This document shows, piece by piece, positions 21,869-35,595 of a DNA stretch of 64,000 nucleotides. The notes beneath the pieces are model-generated. The model searched no databases. It was not told the DNA's origin and worked only from the letters and a program-made list of their open reading frames with translations. The position numbers and the translations under genes were made by a program. Origin of the DNA: Sipunculus nudus (taxonomy: Eukaryota > Annelida > Sipuncula > Golfingiida > Sipunculidae); the NCBI GenBank assembly GCA_026874595.1, contig CM049312.1, positions 57,293,429-57,357,428 on the forward strand, given 5' to 3'. Numbering within the stretch: position 1 is the first letter of the stretch; every line of letters begins with the position of its first letter.

Positions 21869-24800
21869 AGGGGGTGGGTTCTAAAACAAGAAAATAAAGC
21901 TTTTGCTTCTGATTTATGATCACAAATTATACATATTTGCACTTGATATTTATATGCTTACCTTGACCTAGTTTTCAAGATCGTACGCGCGAAAGCCAGA
22001 TTCCTATTATTGCTTAGTTGCTGGCATAGGACAGACGATTGTTGGTCTCTAGATGTATTTATTTTTTATTTAAGTTTCTATAGGGTAAAATGATAATTTT
22101 ATGCACAGTCTGATAATATGTCATCATGCAAACTAATTTCATCGATTTATTTTAATTTGCCACAATAAAGGTTAGTTTGGCTGTCGTATGCCGGTAGCGT
22201 TTTTTTTTTCAGAAAGAAACTGGCTAATGGAGTGATCAAACAGTTACTGTGATAATCCAGAGACACTGTACCTGAAAGACCTTAAACTTAATCCGATGCC
22301 ATATTTTCAATAGCGTCATGCAGTCAAGGTGCACGATCAATGCGGAAAGGGTTTGTTACGCTTGCCCTTAACATGGCCCGTATCCTGTAAATATGACACT
22401 ATATAAAAACAGTTTATCAAAACAATATTATAATATAACTGGTAAGATTTATTAAGTTATATTACACCGCGACAGAACATAAATTGCTAACTCTATGGAC
22501 CAACTGGTAATGAGATACAGTAACTACATCCCGGATTAGTTCATTTGGAGACTCATAAATTACCTCCTTTTACAGCTTGGCTGATGTCTCGTCCTCTTTG
22601 TGGCGACGTAAACAGTCTTCTAAGTACGAAAACAATGGCAACTATTATTAGATTGATAAAGTTGTCTTTTTCCGCAACTTGGCCTGCATGTAGTTAGCAG
22701 ATTATTTTATAGCTATACTTGATCATTCCATCAGAAATAGTAATAGGGAGGATATTGCGCGCAGGAACAGAAAAGCAGAATTCTCGCAATTGTGTCCGGA
22801 GTCAAGGCCGTGTTTGTCCCCTGAGGCGGGGTCCCAGTAATTCCTATCCCCTAATGCCGTGACTGTCACGACAACTTCATGTAGTCTATTATCTCAGCTA
22901 CACCATTATCCCTGATGGAGGCCGGTCTCTAATTATAAAGACACCCACCCATCAAACAATTCTGTCCACGTTATTACCAAAATGAATGAAATCGAAACAG
23001 AAAATAATTTTCATCCGAACTTTAAAGTGTCATTCTTTTATAAATCCTAGAAACTCATTCCTCGATAGAAACTAATAGTTTAGAGGGAAAATAATAAATT
23101 GCCAAACAGGACGATTCATATTTGCTTGGCATAGTCAAACGTTATTTTCTAAATAATACTTTATATGTGTGTATGTGTAGCTGTTTTTGGTTTTGAACGT
23201 TTCTATATTAATTAACAATAATTAGCTTAAGCTGAAATCTTTACTTGGCATCAGAAGATTCGAGAAGTATATCATAAACCATAAAGGAAGAATATGGGGT
23301 TTAGTTTCAATCAAATTGTGTTGATATTTTTCCTGAAACAGATGTGGATCTGCGAAATACCGAGTTTAAAACCGAGTCCATCGAGACTTTTACTAGATTG
23401 TAACCTACGCACAGTATAATAGTAAACAACAGAACATAGCTCTCTTTCTGAATTTCTAAACTTTAAAATTTTTATTTCTTCATGTGGCAACTTCAATAAT
23501 CCAAATCTATTTAAGTAGGAAAATAGAGAATTTACTTCCTTTTAACTTTGGGAAGTTGTAATTTAAACTTAACCTTTCTGTCAAATGAATCCAATTTAGA
23601 TTGATCTCATGTGCCACTTTGAAAGGCCTTTTGACGTTATTAATATATATCAAATTAGGCGAAAGTATAATACTTAAAACCCGCTGTTACTAGTTAATTG
23701 GAGTTAAACAAAGGAATGATTTTTAAATTTAAGAATGCACACGGCTGTACGTAAACTTGCCTGCAGGATCTGTAGAATTATTCTGCCTGTGTGCAGACTC
23801 TACCTGGCTACTAACAAAAGGCCAGAGGTCTGCAGTTACTCATCATTTTGTTGCAAACATCTGCAGCCGAGGTCTTTTGCCATTAGGCAAAAATCTCTTC
23901 ATATGATTTCATTTTAGTTATGCCGTAAATTCAACTCGCCTTACTTTTTTCATTTTCGTTTCTTTTTAGAAGTACGGAGATATATTCTGGAATTATATGA
24001 TATAAACGCCCAATGTCTAACACACATGCACAAAAAAGAAAGGCCCAACAAATGGTGCGAGTGAAAAAAAAATTCTTTCTAATTTGAAGCCCTATATTTA
24101 CCAATAAAAATATATATATGACTTTTTCCATAGACCACATAGAGAAGGTTCGTTAAGAATATGTCACTATATATATGGAAATGAGAAAACCAAACCAGAC
24201 CAATATATGGATTCATGTTATAAAATATGGCTGTCTTTTTAATTCCCATTTCATTAGGGACATTTTAGCCACAGTTTGAAACAGTATTTCTTCATTTTCT
24301 CTATACACCATTAACGACATATCCAGAACGATATTACTAACAAATTATTTAGCATAAACTTCCCAAAACACGCAAAAGCACATTTTTGGAAACATAAAAC
24401 CTCAACCTAACTTCTTTGTCTTTTTATAAAGCATTTACATCCCAGTTCCATTTTAATGAACTAAAAAATCCTAATTAAAATAAAATTCAATAAAAAAAAC
24501 GAAAATATATAATAAAATATTTCATGGCATGTTTGTAGGTAATTTGAAAAATGCTATCGTTAAAGAGGGTAACAAAAGAATCAACATTTTGATGGAAACC
24601 TGTGATAGTCATAGGATTATTATGTTAAAAAACACGCCAAACACCGACGGGTTAACAGATTTTATTTGCTTCATGATGTTTCACAGTGATTATTTGGGCT
24701 AAAAATTAATTCCAGTATAAACAAGCTGTTAACTATAAGAAGAAAGCTTAATCAGTTTAATCATATTAACCAATGGTATTATTTAATGGTTTAACATTAT

Positions 24801-25549
24801 ATGGTTGTATTTAATGGTTTAATAATTACAAATATTCGACGTATCTTTATTTTTTTTTTGGCATATGATAAACAGCAAGACATGAAAACTTCATGCCTTG
24901 CTACTAGAAAACAGATAAATATTGTAGAATATTTCTTTTTTTTCTATATTTTAAGACATTTTATCACAAAATCATTGTTTAAACTCCTGCGTATGAAAAT
25001 AAAATATTAACCAACAGACAGCTGAAAACGCTGTTTTATGTCAGAAGAAAAACGGATCCTCTAATCAATAGTCTGGGTCATCACCTCAAACGCAGGTGGC
25101 ATACAGTTTAATAAAGGCGATAAATAAGGTAAAGCCTGCACCTTTTCATTTCGTTATTCTGGTTTTTATCTTGTGGTGCTGTCTTAAAAGAAATGCCGAC
25201 AGATTAAAAATAATTTGTTTAAATATTTATGTCCAGGCTATTGCTTTGACTGCGCACAGTATTCTGCGTCATCTTTACACTACCGTGTCTGTGACGGCTG
25301 TACGCTTTCACAGACTTAGATTCAGCGAGACACTCTGGCGTCTATTTCATGAATAATGAACAAGCTTGCGAGTGTTCGGCCGAAATAAACACTGCTTATC
25401 AATGTATTTCACACACCATCTGAGGAAGGATACGTGCTAGACGTTTATAGCTTTAACATTTTAGATTCTCGAGGCCTTCCCGACAATGCTAAACGTTTGA
25501 TCGAAACATCGCACCAGACGTTCACGTAGAACTAGTATCTACGAGTCTT
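20470..25549. other. No gene or element recognised
   Basis: A C-run followed by an A-run lies at 20528-20560. The rest, apart from the TA array at 21813-21866, is AT-rich DNA with only short open frames (60-86 codons) that share no features with known proteins. Confidence 0.45.
21813..21866. repeat. (TA)n microsatellite
   Basis: Uninterrupted TA run of about 27 units. Confidence 0.95.
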
Positions 25550-25945
25550 TCGATTGGTACAATTGCTTTGCTCATTGTTTCTGCCAGGGGATATGCGTAC
25601 ATATACCCGTTCGTGTGTGTGTGTATGTTCAAAACATAACTTTAGCAGTCATGAATGGAATCCTATGAAAGTTTCTAGACACCAGGGGGATTGGGCAGTG
25701 AAGTTTCAATTAGATTTTGGTGTGGGTCCCGCTCATGATCGGGATCAAGTAAGGATTACCAGTAATACTCACAAATGTGCAGTCACATAGGCCCGATTAA
25801 ACATCGGAATATGGGTAAGTTAAGTGAATGCAAACAGTTTATATGAGCATATGCCCCAATGAGTTTGGGAATATTGGCGAATAAGTGAATGAAAATATGG
25901 GTTGCGCATTACCACACGGCGGAGGCCTGCATTACTGAGAATTCA
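25550..25945 (+). repeat. Short inverted-repeat (MITE-like) element, family M, copy 3
   Basis: Landmarks in order: 'cccgttcgtgtgtgtg', 'catgaatggaat', 'gattgggcagtgaa', 'ttttggtgtgggtcc', 'catgatcgggatcaag', 'tcacaaatgtgcagtcac', and the distal 'ggcggaggcctgcatta'. These match copy 1 (1086-1425) and the reverse complement of copy 2 (14620-14945). The 78-codon frame in it is not conserved. Confidence 0.65.
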
Positions 25946-28900
25946 CATTTCTAGTAATTCATGAACTAAACTCAAGAACGGTTTGCTGTTTTGAGGTCGG
26001 CAAAAGCATAGCTAGCTGTCACAGACCTGATAGTGTGAAGACGCGTGCGGGTGTCATTGAGAGGCAGAGGCTCTTTACCGAAGACACTGGTTTCTTTGTT
26101 CCTGTTATCAGCAGACATTTGAAATTAAGACTTTTGAATTTAAGGTTCTAAAGATTTCTTGGATGTAATCTAATTTTATGTGTTAGGCTGCCCTTTCTAT
26201 TGCACTCCTTTTGAAAATATTAAAACTTACAGGTGATGGCATATGGGATTATTCTTTAGACATACATGTTACACCTTTTCCGGTTCTGAAGGTTTTTTAA
26301 CCTTTCCATGCATACATGCTACATGCATCATTAATACTTGATAAGTAATTTTATTTTAGGTGAGCACACAAAATAAATTTTAAAACCTATATTTGAAAAT
26401 AAATTAAAAGAACGTCAATGTTTTTCATGAAGGCAACGACACAAAGGCTCTCTACAACTGAAATTTAATTAAACACATCAACTAGAAAACAAGGGAAACT
26501 ATAATTACACTAGACTATATTTACACGTATCAGCTTCACCAAAGAATTTTTTTGCTGCTTCAGAGGATAAAACCTAGCCCGAACATTCAACCTCTATTCA
26601 TAGGAATGGGTCCGAATGCCTTTGGGTGAATTTCTTCTATGATTCGTCACAATCTCAAATGGGAATATATGCAAATTAACAGGGGGATCTATGCAAATAC
26701 CTAAAAACACCCAATAGACGGTGGTCTCTCGTAAGTCCCAGTGAAGGCGCCTAACTACATACCCTCCTAAGCCTTCCTCGCATGCCTTGCAAGGCTGTTA
26801 AAAGAGCCGATGGAGACACCAGTTATCTAATTTCTTGAGACCAAGTGGAAGTATTCCATACATACTTATGATTATGTAATAATTTGTATCCCGTCTGAGT
26901 CAACACAGGTGTATTATGCGTAATATGTAGTGGTTGTTGCCTGTCCTCACGCTGAACACCGAATATCGAAATCTGAACCATTTTGGTCATATCTGGCCAA
27001 ACTTTAGAGGGTAAACTCTCCACCGTAGGGGCTGTAACGCTTACAAGTAAAAGTAAAATTGCTTTGCGTTATAGGCCTGTAGCTAGGAATTACCTATCTG
27101 GTGATCTGTATGCGGACAAAACTTTGCGATTACGGGGTAGTATAAATGTGATCATGCATGGCAACAGAACACAACATGATCGAGCTATATATACTTCATA
27201 CGATAGACAATTCTCTATTAACACCATTCCGCCAGCAGAGGGCGTCTACTTAACAAATACTCTTCTATACCAGTTAAGCAGTGTGTGACGGCTAGGACTA
27301 TTTGTCTCAACTCCTTACCACAAAAATGCCCATATTCATATAATTTTAATTTATGAAAAGTTCTTGTCCAACACAGTTGAACAGGCTACATTACCTTCTG
27401 TATTACATTTATACCTACCCCGCAGGTATATTTAGAAGCCCCGGTGCATTGTGGGTGATAGCTTTTGACGCCTAAAAAAACCCTAACAAGCGGATCGTAC
27501 TTTTCTGAGTGCCACTTAACGCAGTGTGCTCTAATGACTATTTAAAAGGACAGATAGCCTAATTTATATTGTTGAAAATTCTCAAGGAAATGGATAGAAG
27601 GCAAGACCTGTCGTGTCAGAAGCCCGTAATACTCCATGTTATTGGAAAATACCTGATCAACCTTCAAAATGTCGAAAAGAGAAGGAAACTAATTTGATCA
27701 TTTTGTTTAAAGGCAAGATACGTCCCATATATTGACAAACCAAATAATGGTTGTAATCCGTTTATTCTGGCGACACTGCCGTGTCCAACTTTGGGGCGGG
27801 CGCCTAGCCATTGTAAATACGAAATGTAGTTAACGAACAGCGCAGGATCGGAACACAACATGGAGATCATCTTGGAATCGGTAGGTCCGCAATTAGGTCC
27901 ATTGTGTGTGCCCGGCTTGCTTGATCAGGCCAGCTGAGAGGTATCATGGTAATTTAATCAAGGGCGTTAAATTCTGACCTGGATTAATGTTTCTATTCAA
28001 CACCAGGTGGCCCGTGACAATAACCAATACGATGGCGTAACCTTGGACGAAAGGCGTCAGTCTATCGCCTGAGGTCAAGTAAGGACTACGTGTTGCCGGC
28101 CTTGACCTGATTCCTCTGCTCGCATTCCCTTCTGGCGCACCACTGTGTCTACTGATTTATTTGAAAAGACAATCTTTCTGTGGTCTACGTGTGGTCAAGT
28201 TTTCGGCCTTGATTTATCTTATTAATGGGGAGATATTTATTATAAAGTTACCAGTTATTTATTGTAGTATACCTGAACAGTACGTATAGCACAATGTTCA
28301 AACGTTTATAAAAAGCCATGTTTTGATCAGATATTACACTATTCAAATATTACATTTACTCATTTCATGTCTTAAATATATTTCTGAATGAAACAAACAC
28401 ATTTTTAACTTCCGTGGCACAGGTCTGAAATATCGTTTCAAATTTCAGTGAAATTTGTTCTAAATATGAATTTCCTTTGGAGACTAGAATTTTTTTCTAA
28501 TTATAAATTACCTCTGTAGATCAGCTAATGTTTAATTTTGAAGATTTTCTGGTAGTATCTCCATAAAAAAGTCAAGAAAACCTTTCGAAATTATTAAAAA
28601 AGGTTTCAAAAGACAATTTGTAATGAAGATCCTAATATTTCATATTCTCAATTTGCGGACACCTGCGAATACTTGTGCTCTATCTGAGGAAATTTCATAG
28701 AGCCACTCACTAATTTACTTAAAAGCGACCATATCTGTAGAAAAACGCTGAGAACATTTCGGTCCCATTGATAATGGCCGGTCCATTTGTCAAGGATAAA
28801 GCGAGTAGGCTGATTTTTCTTTCCACAAATAACTTTTCGCTTTCCTTATTATGTATATACTTGTGTTATCATACAAACAAAGGCAGTTACATTGTAAAAA

Positions 28901-29114
28901 GGATTTAATGTAGAAACCATAGTAAGAATTCATAGACTGGAGCCAGTATTGAACCTTTATATGTTCGAGGTAGAACCCTCCACAATGGGTTCTTAAATGA
29001 ACCAACTTCTACAGGTTCATTGTTGAGTGTAATGTGTACCATGTTTGTAACCTATAGAACGGTTGTTTTTTAAGACCGTGCACGTTAACATAACGCAAAA
29101 AGTATTTTGGAACA
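25946..29114. other. No gene recognised
   Basis: Only short unconserved open frames occur, the largest 101 codons at 26983-27288. There is no repeat pattern I could link to other parts of the window. Confidence 0.4.
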
Positions 29115-29391
29115 GTTTTGTATTCTAGTCCACATTTTCGGACTTGAATCTGGTCCGGTCAGCTCTGTTTGTGGCACAAAGCGAACCGTACTGTTAGTCC
29201 GGGATTGCTCCGTACACATGCAGTCCTGACCGATCCTGAAAATTGTTTTGATATTTCAGGACTGGTCCTGAATTATCTGGTTTAAGCCGGATCTGTTTGC
29301 GGGTTTTTTAGGACTAACTAGGATCGGGAGTTTATCATTGACCAATGAGACCAGCTCTATAAATCACATAATAGACATATAAAATTGTACA

Positions 29392-29392
<1 letters not shown>

Positions 29393-29440
<48 letters not shown>
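29393..29440. repeat. (TA)n microsatellite
   Basis: TA run followed by three catacata-type units. Confidence 0.95.
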
Positions 29441-29444
<4 letters not shown>

Positions 29445-29793
29445 CATACATATACTAAGTAAGTGTTGTTCAAACCAGTTCATTTTGAATATATTTTTTA
29501 TATTTATATACAGAAAATTAAGAGTTATTTAATATAAGGCAAATACATTACAGCACATCACCATTGTTGATATTAGTCGCTAGTGAGAATTGACACATAT
29601 CGAACACTTTATATAATCATATGGCGGCTCAAATTGTTCATCATGTCGATGAAAGTTGAAGTAAACATATATTGAATTATTATTGTAGTTAATAGTTTAT
29701 AGATTATAGTTATCAAGATTTATTTGTTAATAGAAGTATTATCCAAGACCAAGATAGTGTTGCCATAATCTTTGTCATGACGCCTTAATATTT

Positions 29794-29796
<3 letters not shown>

Positions 29797-29855
<59 letters not shown>
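29797..29855. repeat. (TA)n microsatellite
   Basis: TA run of about 29 units. Confidence 0.95.
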
Positions 29856-29858
<3 letters not shown>

Positions 29859-30085
29859 CATATTTACATATTAATTTGCTGTCGAAAAGCATGTGCAGTA
29901 TAAGAATAAACGAATCCGGTCTTTCCGTTCTGTCTGCGACCCCTCTAGGACCGGACTAGACTGGGAATGACTTTGGCGGACTCTTGAGTATTCTCAGTCC
30001 TCTCCGGTCCGATCCCATCTCACTCGTCTGATCTGTGTGCGGCCTGCTAAAGTCTTGATTCCCAGTCTAGATACAAGTCCGAGTC

Positions 30086-31719
30086 CGAGACCATCGAGAC
30101 TCTGTACTCGTGTCCTATTATCACTATGTATAAGCATTTGCCCAGGATTCTTCGGTATTTTGTATTTTCTCTTTTTAATTCTAATTTATACAGAACTTGA
30201 TTATTCCTGAATCATCCGTCGTGCATGAGCGAGGCTGCGACAGTTAACAAGTCTCACGTGAGAGATGGGGAGAATCACCACCAATCGCCAGAGTTTATGA
30301 CAGGTGTTCTGAACTCTCTCAAACGACTCCCTCCCAGATGTTGCTTTACCCACATTTATTATGTCAATTATGGAAGCGTTCTCCAGGCGTTTTCTGGATC
30401 CTTGACACGTACCCGTTGTCCCGGTACCGGTACGAGTACCGGTAGATTAAAATTGAGATTATTTGTGTATGCATTGAGAACGCTGGTGGCTCTTGAAGGC
30501 TTAAATAGAATTAACTCGACGGTCCCACCGCAGGCATCATTTAAAAACATGCATGTCTAAGCACCGGTTCTGGGATGTATATGATTATCTATAGGATGCA
30601 TAACATCAAATATATGTCAATAAATCTTACTTAATAAGACCACTCCTGAGATATATAGCCGTAATATCGGCAGATACCATTATACTTTAAAGAGAACATT
30701 ATACTGCATGAAAATTTGATACGCCTGGTGTGTTTAATAAGGACCCTCTTTAACAGTTTAAGCTGATGTCACATGAGAGGCGACACTGGCGATGTGTTGG
30801 CCTGTCTTTAAAGGTGCCCATTCACCTACCTTTTGAAAAATACTTTGTGATTTCTGGCTTATATCTTTTTGTGTGAGAAGTCTTATAATGCCTCAGTGAA
30901 GGAAGTATGGACTTGTTTATCAACAACATGTTTGTAAACACAGCAATGTTGACAAAACGGAAAAAAAATTGTGACTCAAGGTCGTAGGTTGCATATATAC
31001 GGAGATAAAAAGGTCACTTGCGGCAAAATGCATGGGTTTTCTGACTTGCTACTAGATGCCCTTGTTGAATTTGTTTTGATTATTTTGGCAGACCCCCACA
31101 TTTAATAAACATGTTGATATAAACAAAACAAACAGCCTGCGTGCGGTATTATCCACGTTTTCTGGCCCTTTTTTTATAAAAGCTCCAAGTGATAACCTTT
31201 AGTTTATAAATGTCAGATCGGTGATTTGGCCCCTTTAAAGATTATGTCTAAAATAGTAACGTCACTGGAATAAGTAGGTTACACCTTTTTTAATTCTCCG
31301 AAAGAGTATCAGGGTTTGAAGATGCTGTCGTCACCTTAACAAGCTGTATTCCTTTCATCTGCTGATAGGGTTGGATCTACCCACGCAAAGCTATTTGGGA
31401 GCGTTTCGAGGTCCTAGGGGAGAAAGGAGACCTGACTAAAATGTGACTGGGGAAAATCATGTCAGCTTCAACGATGACATACACTTGATTGAAGAAAGAG
31501 CCATTGCCCTCGGGAATCAACTTATGAAACTTCTGTTAGTTATTTATTTTATGTTTGAATATGTTAGTCGTTAAAAATTTATATGTCATTTCCTGTATGT
31601 GATTGCTCTATCAGGTTGTCCGAAATTGAAATTGAATTCTACAGATTTATACAGTAAGACGGCTAATCCCACACAAAAAAATAAATAAAATAGTTTAAGG
31701 CAGCATCTAAGGTTATTTT
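30086..31719. other. No gene recognised
   Basis: A 111-codon plus frame at 30225-30560 overlaps a 60-codon minus frame. Both run through a self-complementary 'ccggtaccggtac...gtaccgg' stretch near 30420-30443, which makes them doubtful. Confidence 0.4.
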
Positions 31720-31835
31720 CTGGATAATCAGGCGTGGAATCTATTTTAGGGGCTCATCAAATTTTAAACCATCGCAGACAGCAGTGTATGATGTGCGCCG
31801 AAAGGTGGCCGATCAGATGGGAGGGCCTATGGAAC
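31720..31835. repeat. Short dispersed repeat shared with 37500-37575
   Basis: The order 'cgcagacagcagtgtatg', 'gtgcgccgaaaggtgg', 'ccgatcag' recurs as 'cgcagactgccgtgtatg', 'tttgccgaacggcg', 'ccgatcag' on the same strand. It is too short to classify. Confidence 0.5.
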
Positions 31836-32197
31836 ATGGAGCAGTATTAGAACTTTTTTAAATATGTGATCCCTGAATACCTTTTAACTGCTGTTGCACA
31901 ATACATGAATATATTATCACCTGAAATATAGTAAGGAAAAGGTGCAAAATATTTATAAAAAGGCCTGATGGGTGTAATATTAGTAACAAACAGTAACGTC
32001 TGTGTTAACTTGTAAACATCTATATTCAAAGCTTAAGGGATATAACCAGGAGCAATATCATTCTTTCACTCTATCTGTTCAGTTTTTATTCCCCCGCCAC
32101 AAAGTGGCCGGGGCATATACAGTTTTACCCATGTCCGTCATTCCGTCATTCCGTCATTCCGTCAGTCCGTCATTCCGTCATTCCGAAATCAAACAGT

Positions 32198-32737
32198 TGT
32201 ACGGACTTTTTTTCGCAATGCCTGCAGATATTGGCCTGATTTTTGGTGTGTGGACAGATAATGACCAGTTACAGATCGAGTTCGCGTTTCGTCCCGGTTG
32301 ACCTACTTTTGACCGTTTTACGGCTCCTAAACTTAGAAAATTTCATGAAAAATAGAAATTTTCATGACAAATACACATGTACGGACTTATTTTCGCAATG
32401 CCTGCAGATATTGGCCTGATTTTTGGTGTGTGGGCAGATAATGACCAGTTACAGATCGAGTTCGCGTTTCGTCCCGGTTGACCTACTTTTGACCGTTTTA
32501 CGGCTCCTAAACTTAGAAAATTTCATGAAAAATAGAAATTTTCATGACAAATACACATGTACGGACTTTTTTCGCAATGCCTGCAGATATTGGTCTGATT
32601 TTTAGTGTGTGGGCAGATAATGACCAGTTACAGATCGAGTTCGCGTTTCGTCCCGGTTGACCTACTTTTGACCGTTTTACGGCTCCTAAACTTAGAAAAA
32701 AATCATGAAAAATAGAAATTTTCATGACAAATACACA
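32198..32737 (+). repeat. Three tandem 180-bp units, nearly identical
   Basis: Units are 32198-32377, 32378-32557 and 32558-32737, each starting tgtacggac and ending acaaatacaca. By eye they differ at only a handful of positions. Each carries 'cctgcagatattgg', 'tgaccagttacagatcgag' and 'tttcatgaaaaatagaaa'. Confidence 0.9.
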
Positions 32738-32869
32738 TGTACAGCCGTTTTTAGCCCTCAGCTCATAGGCTGATGGGCTATTGTCGTCACCCAAGCTGTC
32801 CGTCTGTCAATCTGTCTGTCCGGTGTCTGTCCGTCCGTCCGTCCATTCCGCGTCTGTTAACTTTTACCT

Positions 32870-33380
32870 TGTGAGCGGGATATCTCTAAAAGGATTCACC
32901 GTTGGAATTTTATTTCATCAGTGAACATATATATTTATAAAATCTCGGTCAAGTTCGAAGATGGGTGACCTTGACCCATTTTTCTACATTTTAGAGCTGA
33001 TTATAGAAAAACACTCAGAAGTTTATATCTCAGGAACCATTGTGTGGAATTTCACAAAACTTACTATGATCATTGGGACTGATGGTCTGTATGTGCTGCA
33101 CAATTTTGGTGGCGCCACCTGCAATTTCTGATTTTTTAATGAAATTTTATCGGATTTTTTCAATTTTGGCCTTTTGTGCAGGATATCTTTAAAGGTATTC
33201 AACACAGGAACTTCATTTCTTCAGTGCTATTGCATTATATTTACAAAATCTTGGTCAAGTTCAAAGATGGGAGATCTTGACCTATTTTCAATATCACAGA
33301 GCTTAGTATAGAAAAAAACTTAGGAGCTTATTTCTCAGGAAGCATTTGGTGGATTGTTATGAAACATGGTATATACCTCT
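32870..33380 (+). repeat. Two diverged tandem units of about 300 bp
   Basis: 'gcgggatatctctaaaagg' at 32876 recurs as 'gcaggatatctttaaagg' at 33178. 'ctcggtcaagttcgaagatg' at 32943 recurs as 'cttggtcaagttcaaagatg' at 33249. The order is the same; the second unit is less complete. Confidence 0.75.
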
Positions 33381-33436
33381 CCAATTTAAATTTATAAATG
33401 ATTATCAACTTTTGCTTATATTCTAGTTTCGCAATA

Positions 33437-33725
33437 CAATGCTTACAGATACTGGCCTAATGTTTGGTCTGTGGGCGCATAGTGACCACTTACAGATCGA
33501 GTTCGTGTTTCGTCCCAGTTAACCTATTTTTCACCATATGACAGATCCTGAACATAGAAAATTTCATGAAAGACAGAAATTTTCATGGAAAATGGACTTT
33601 TTTTCACAATGCCTGCAGATACTGGCCTGATTTTTGGTGTGTTGCTTGATAATGACCCTTTACAGATCGAGTTTGCATTTTGCCCTTGTTGACCTACTTT
33701 TGACCATACAACACTTCCTGAACAA
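33437..33725 (+). repeat. Diverged copies of the 180-bp unit
   Basis: Two units beginning near 33437 (cttacagatactggcc) and 33608 (cctgcagatactggcc) match the 32198-32737 unit with many substitutions. The outlying copies have aged independently while the central three are alike. Confidence 0.75.
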
Positions 33726-33780
33726 ATGTTTCTAATTTGCCCCAGGCGGGGGCATTCGTGTCGTTCCGACACATCTAGTG

Positions 33781-35595
33781 TTTAATACAAGTCCCCCGGA
33801 TAAAAATCATCACAACACACAGTTTAGGTGCCTTGCATACGGCTTTTCAAAGCCTTGTTATGGTTCTGCGTGTTGGTAAACACAGTGTCACAAGAGAACT
33901 GTGACTTAGTAATTGTATTGCATATTCTAGTAGGGAGTAAAACCAGATGATGGTTTGATAATTTATTGTACATTTATATGGCGTATCATGTTTAGATATA
34001 AGCGTGAGAACTTTGGTTAGAGAACCACGCGTCTCATTTGATTAGATTTCAGTGCAGTTCAATTCCGTCGAAGCCGTCTCTGTTTGGCGGTCTGTATAGT
34101 ATCGATTGTTTGTTTTAGACATCAAAGCATGTGCACCTGTTTAGTTTGGGTTTCTCAGGGTTTTATCCCTGGAGGCGTGTCCATATGAAGCTTCATGTAA
34201 TGATTGGCAGTCGGCATAATAGGGAGTGGTGAATGGCCAGAGGACGTTATCGGACGTTAGTAATCATCAGCGCTTGTTCTTATGGGGCGCCTCTCCAGAT
34301 AATGTGTCTTCTTAATAAATAAAATAAATAAAAATAGTTTGATTTGTTTTGTTAACATAAGCCATATTTAGGTTTTGGAGTGTACGTATATGAGTGTTTC
34401 AGCCAGTTAGTTCGTCTTTTAAAAGAACCTGGTCGTTCACATCTTTAGTGGCGTGACACACAGTCCACGTGTGTATGTTCACAATATTAATAAGGGAAAA
34501 GCCTATTTTTCGTGTTAATTCAACATACTGTGTATGTGAATATGTCCCTTTAACCTATCCCCTCAGTACATGCATCAGTGATGCGATTCAAGTAACTTTT
34601 AACTATAAATCTTATCAAGGGATTGCGCTAACATAGTTTAAGAAAGATGTCTTTGAAAGTTCATCCATAATCTAACTTAATCTCTTTCAATGTGGTAGAT
34701 CAATGATGTGAGTATGGTGACTGTGTGTAAATTAATTTTTAAATTGTTGATATAACACCTTATTTGTCCCTTTTCGGAGACGGCAGGGGAAACAAAAATA
34801 TATTCACATAGTATACCTTAAAATAATACAAAAAAAATTCCAGTCTAGTATTCCGAGTTTGATACCGTAAGAAGGCTTACACAAGCTGTTTATAAGACGA
34901 TAGATCAGAGATGTGTGAGACAGAGGAGCCCTGCTCGGCATGTAGTTTTAGTACGGGTCTCTTCACAATTTTTCTTTGGTAAATCAGCTTTTCTCCTGCC
35001 CGGCAGCCAAAATAAGGTCATCTTAATAGAGCTGGTTTGGATTAGTTTTTTTTTAGCTAGAACAGACTTGATTATTCCATACGTGATCTGACCACAAAAC
35101 ACGGCACCCTGTTACAGGAGGTTTTTTTTAAAGCCTAGAGGCTTGAACCACCGCAGAGATTCCAAATCGTATTATACCTGCGTTTGTTTGGTATGTTATA
35201 TGCCTCAGAGTGATCAATGTTACAACTGATATAAGTGATTATGTACTACATGCTGGGCCGCAACATGATTTTCCGTTTCTTTCTCGAGGGAGCTTACACA
35301 GTTCCATGAGACACTTTGATCAAAATTTTGTGAATGGCTCTTTTTTACAAGGGTTTTAGATTATGGCCTGTCGTTTCCTTTCAACCGCAACTCAAAGGCT
35401 TTAAAATTGAAAAAAAATATTTATAGAGCATGGCCTTGACGATATAAACGAAAGTTTGTGGTTCAATATACCAGTTTAACCGGATAAAGCCTTCCTCACA
35501 GTCAGACCGTCCATATATTAGATCAAGGCGAATGGCTTCTGTGATCTAGCGCAGGAATCAAAGCCCGGAGACCGTGATAGGTCAGTAGAATCAGT
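33781..35595. other. No gene recognised
   Basis: AT-rich DNA with short open frames only. No repeats linked to the rest of the window were noticed. Confidence 0.4.

Larger units (their letters stand above)
29115..30085. mobile_element. Possible non-autonomous element containing two TA arrays
   Basis: The left end (29140, cggacttgaatct) and the reverse complement of the right end (30085, cggacttgtatct) are similar over 13 bases with one difference. Inside are further 'ctggtccgg', 'gtccggg' and 'aggactgg' motifs on the left and 'aggaccggac', 'ctccggtccg' motifs on the right. The right-hand 29920-30060 part is related to 5840-5945. TA arrays occupy 29393-29440 and 29797-29855. No transposase frame is present; the boundaries are approximate. 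Confidence 0.4.
32091..33780. mobile_element. Non-autonomous repeat element with nested tandem repeats
   Basis: It opens with cccccgccac followed by aaagtggccggggcatata and closes with gccccaggcgggggcatt followed by cgacacatctagt. I know these ends from an abundant, unnamed non-coding bivalve repeat. Just inside the left end is a 'gtcattcc' pentamer/octamer array. The interior is built of three tandem-repeat blocks described separately. None of the open frames across it is conserved beyond the repeat period, so I call no protein. Confidence 0.65.

Noticed and set aside
30225-30560. 111-codon plus-strand open frame
   Set aside because: It passes through a self-complementary ccggtac stretch that keeps both strands open, and it has no protein motif.
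32198-33725. Regularly spaced repeats that could suggest a CRISPR-like array
   Set aside because: The 180-bp units are contiguous with no unique spacers, and the sequence is eukaryotic.
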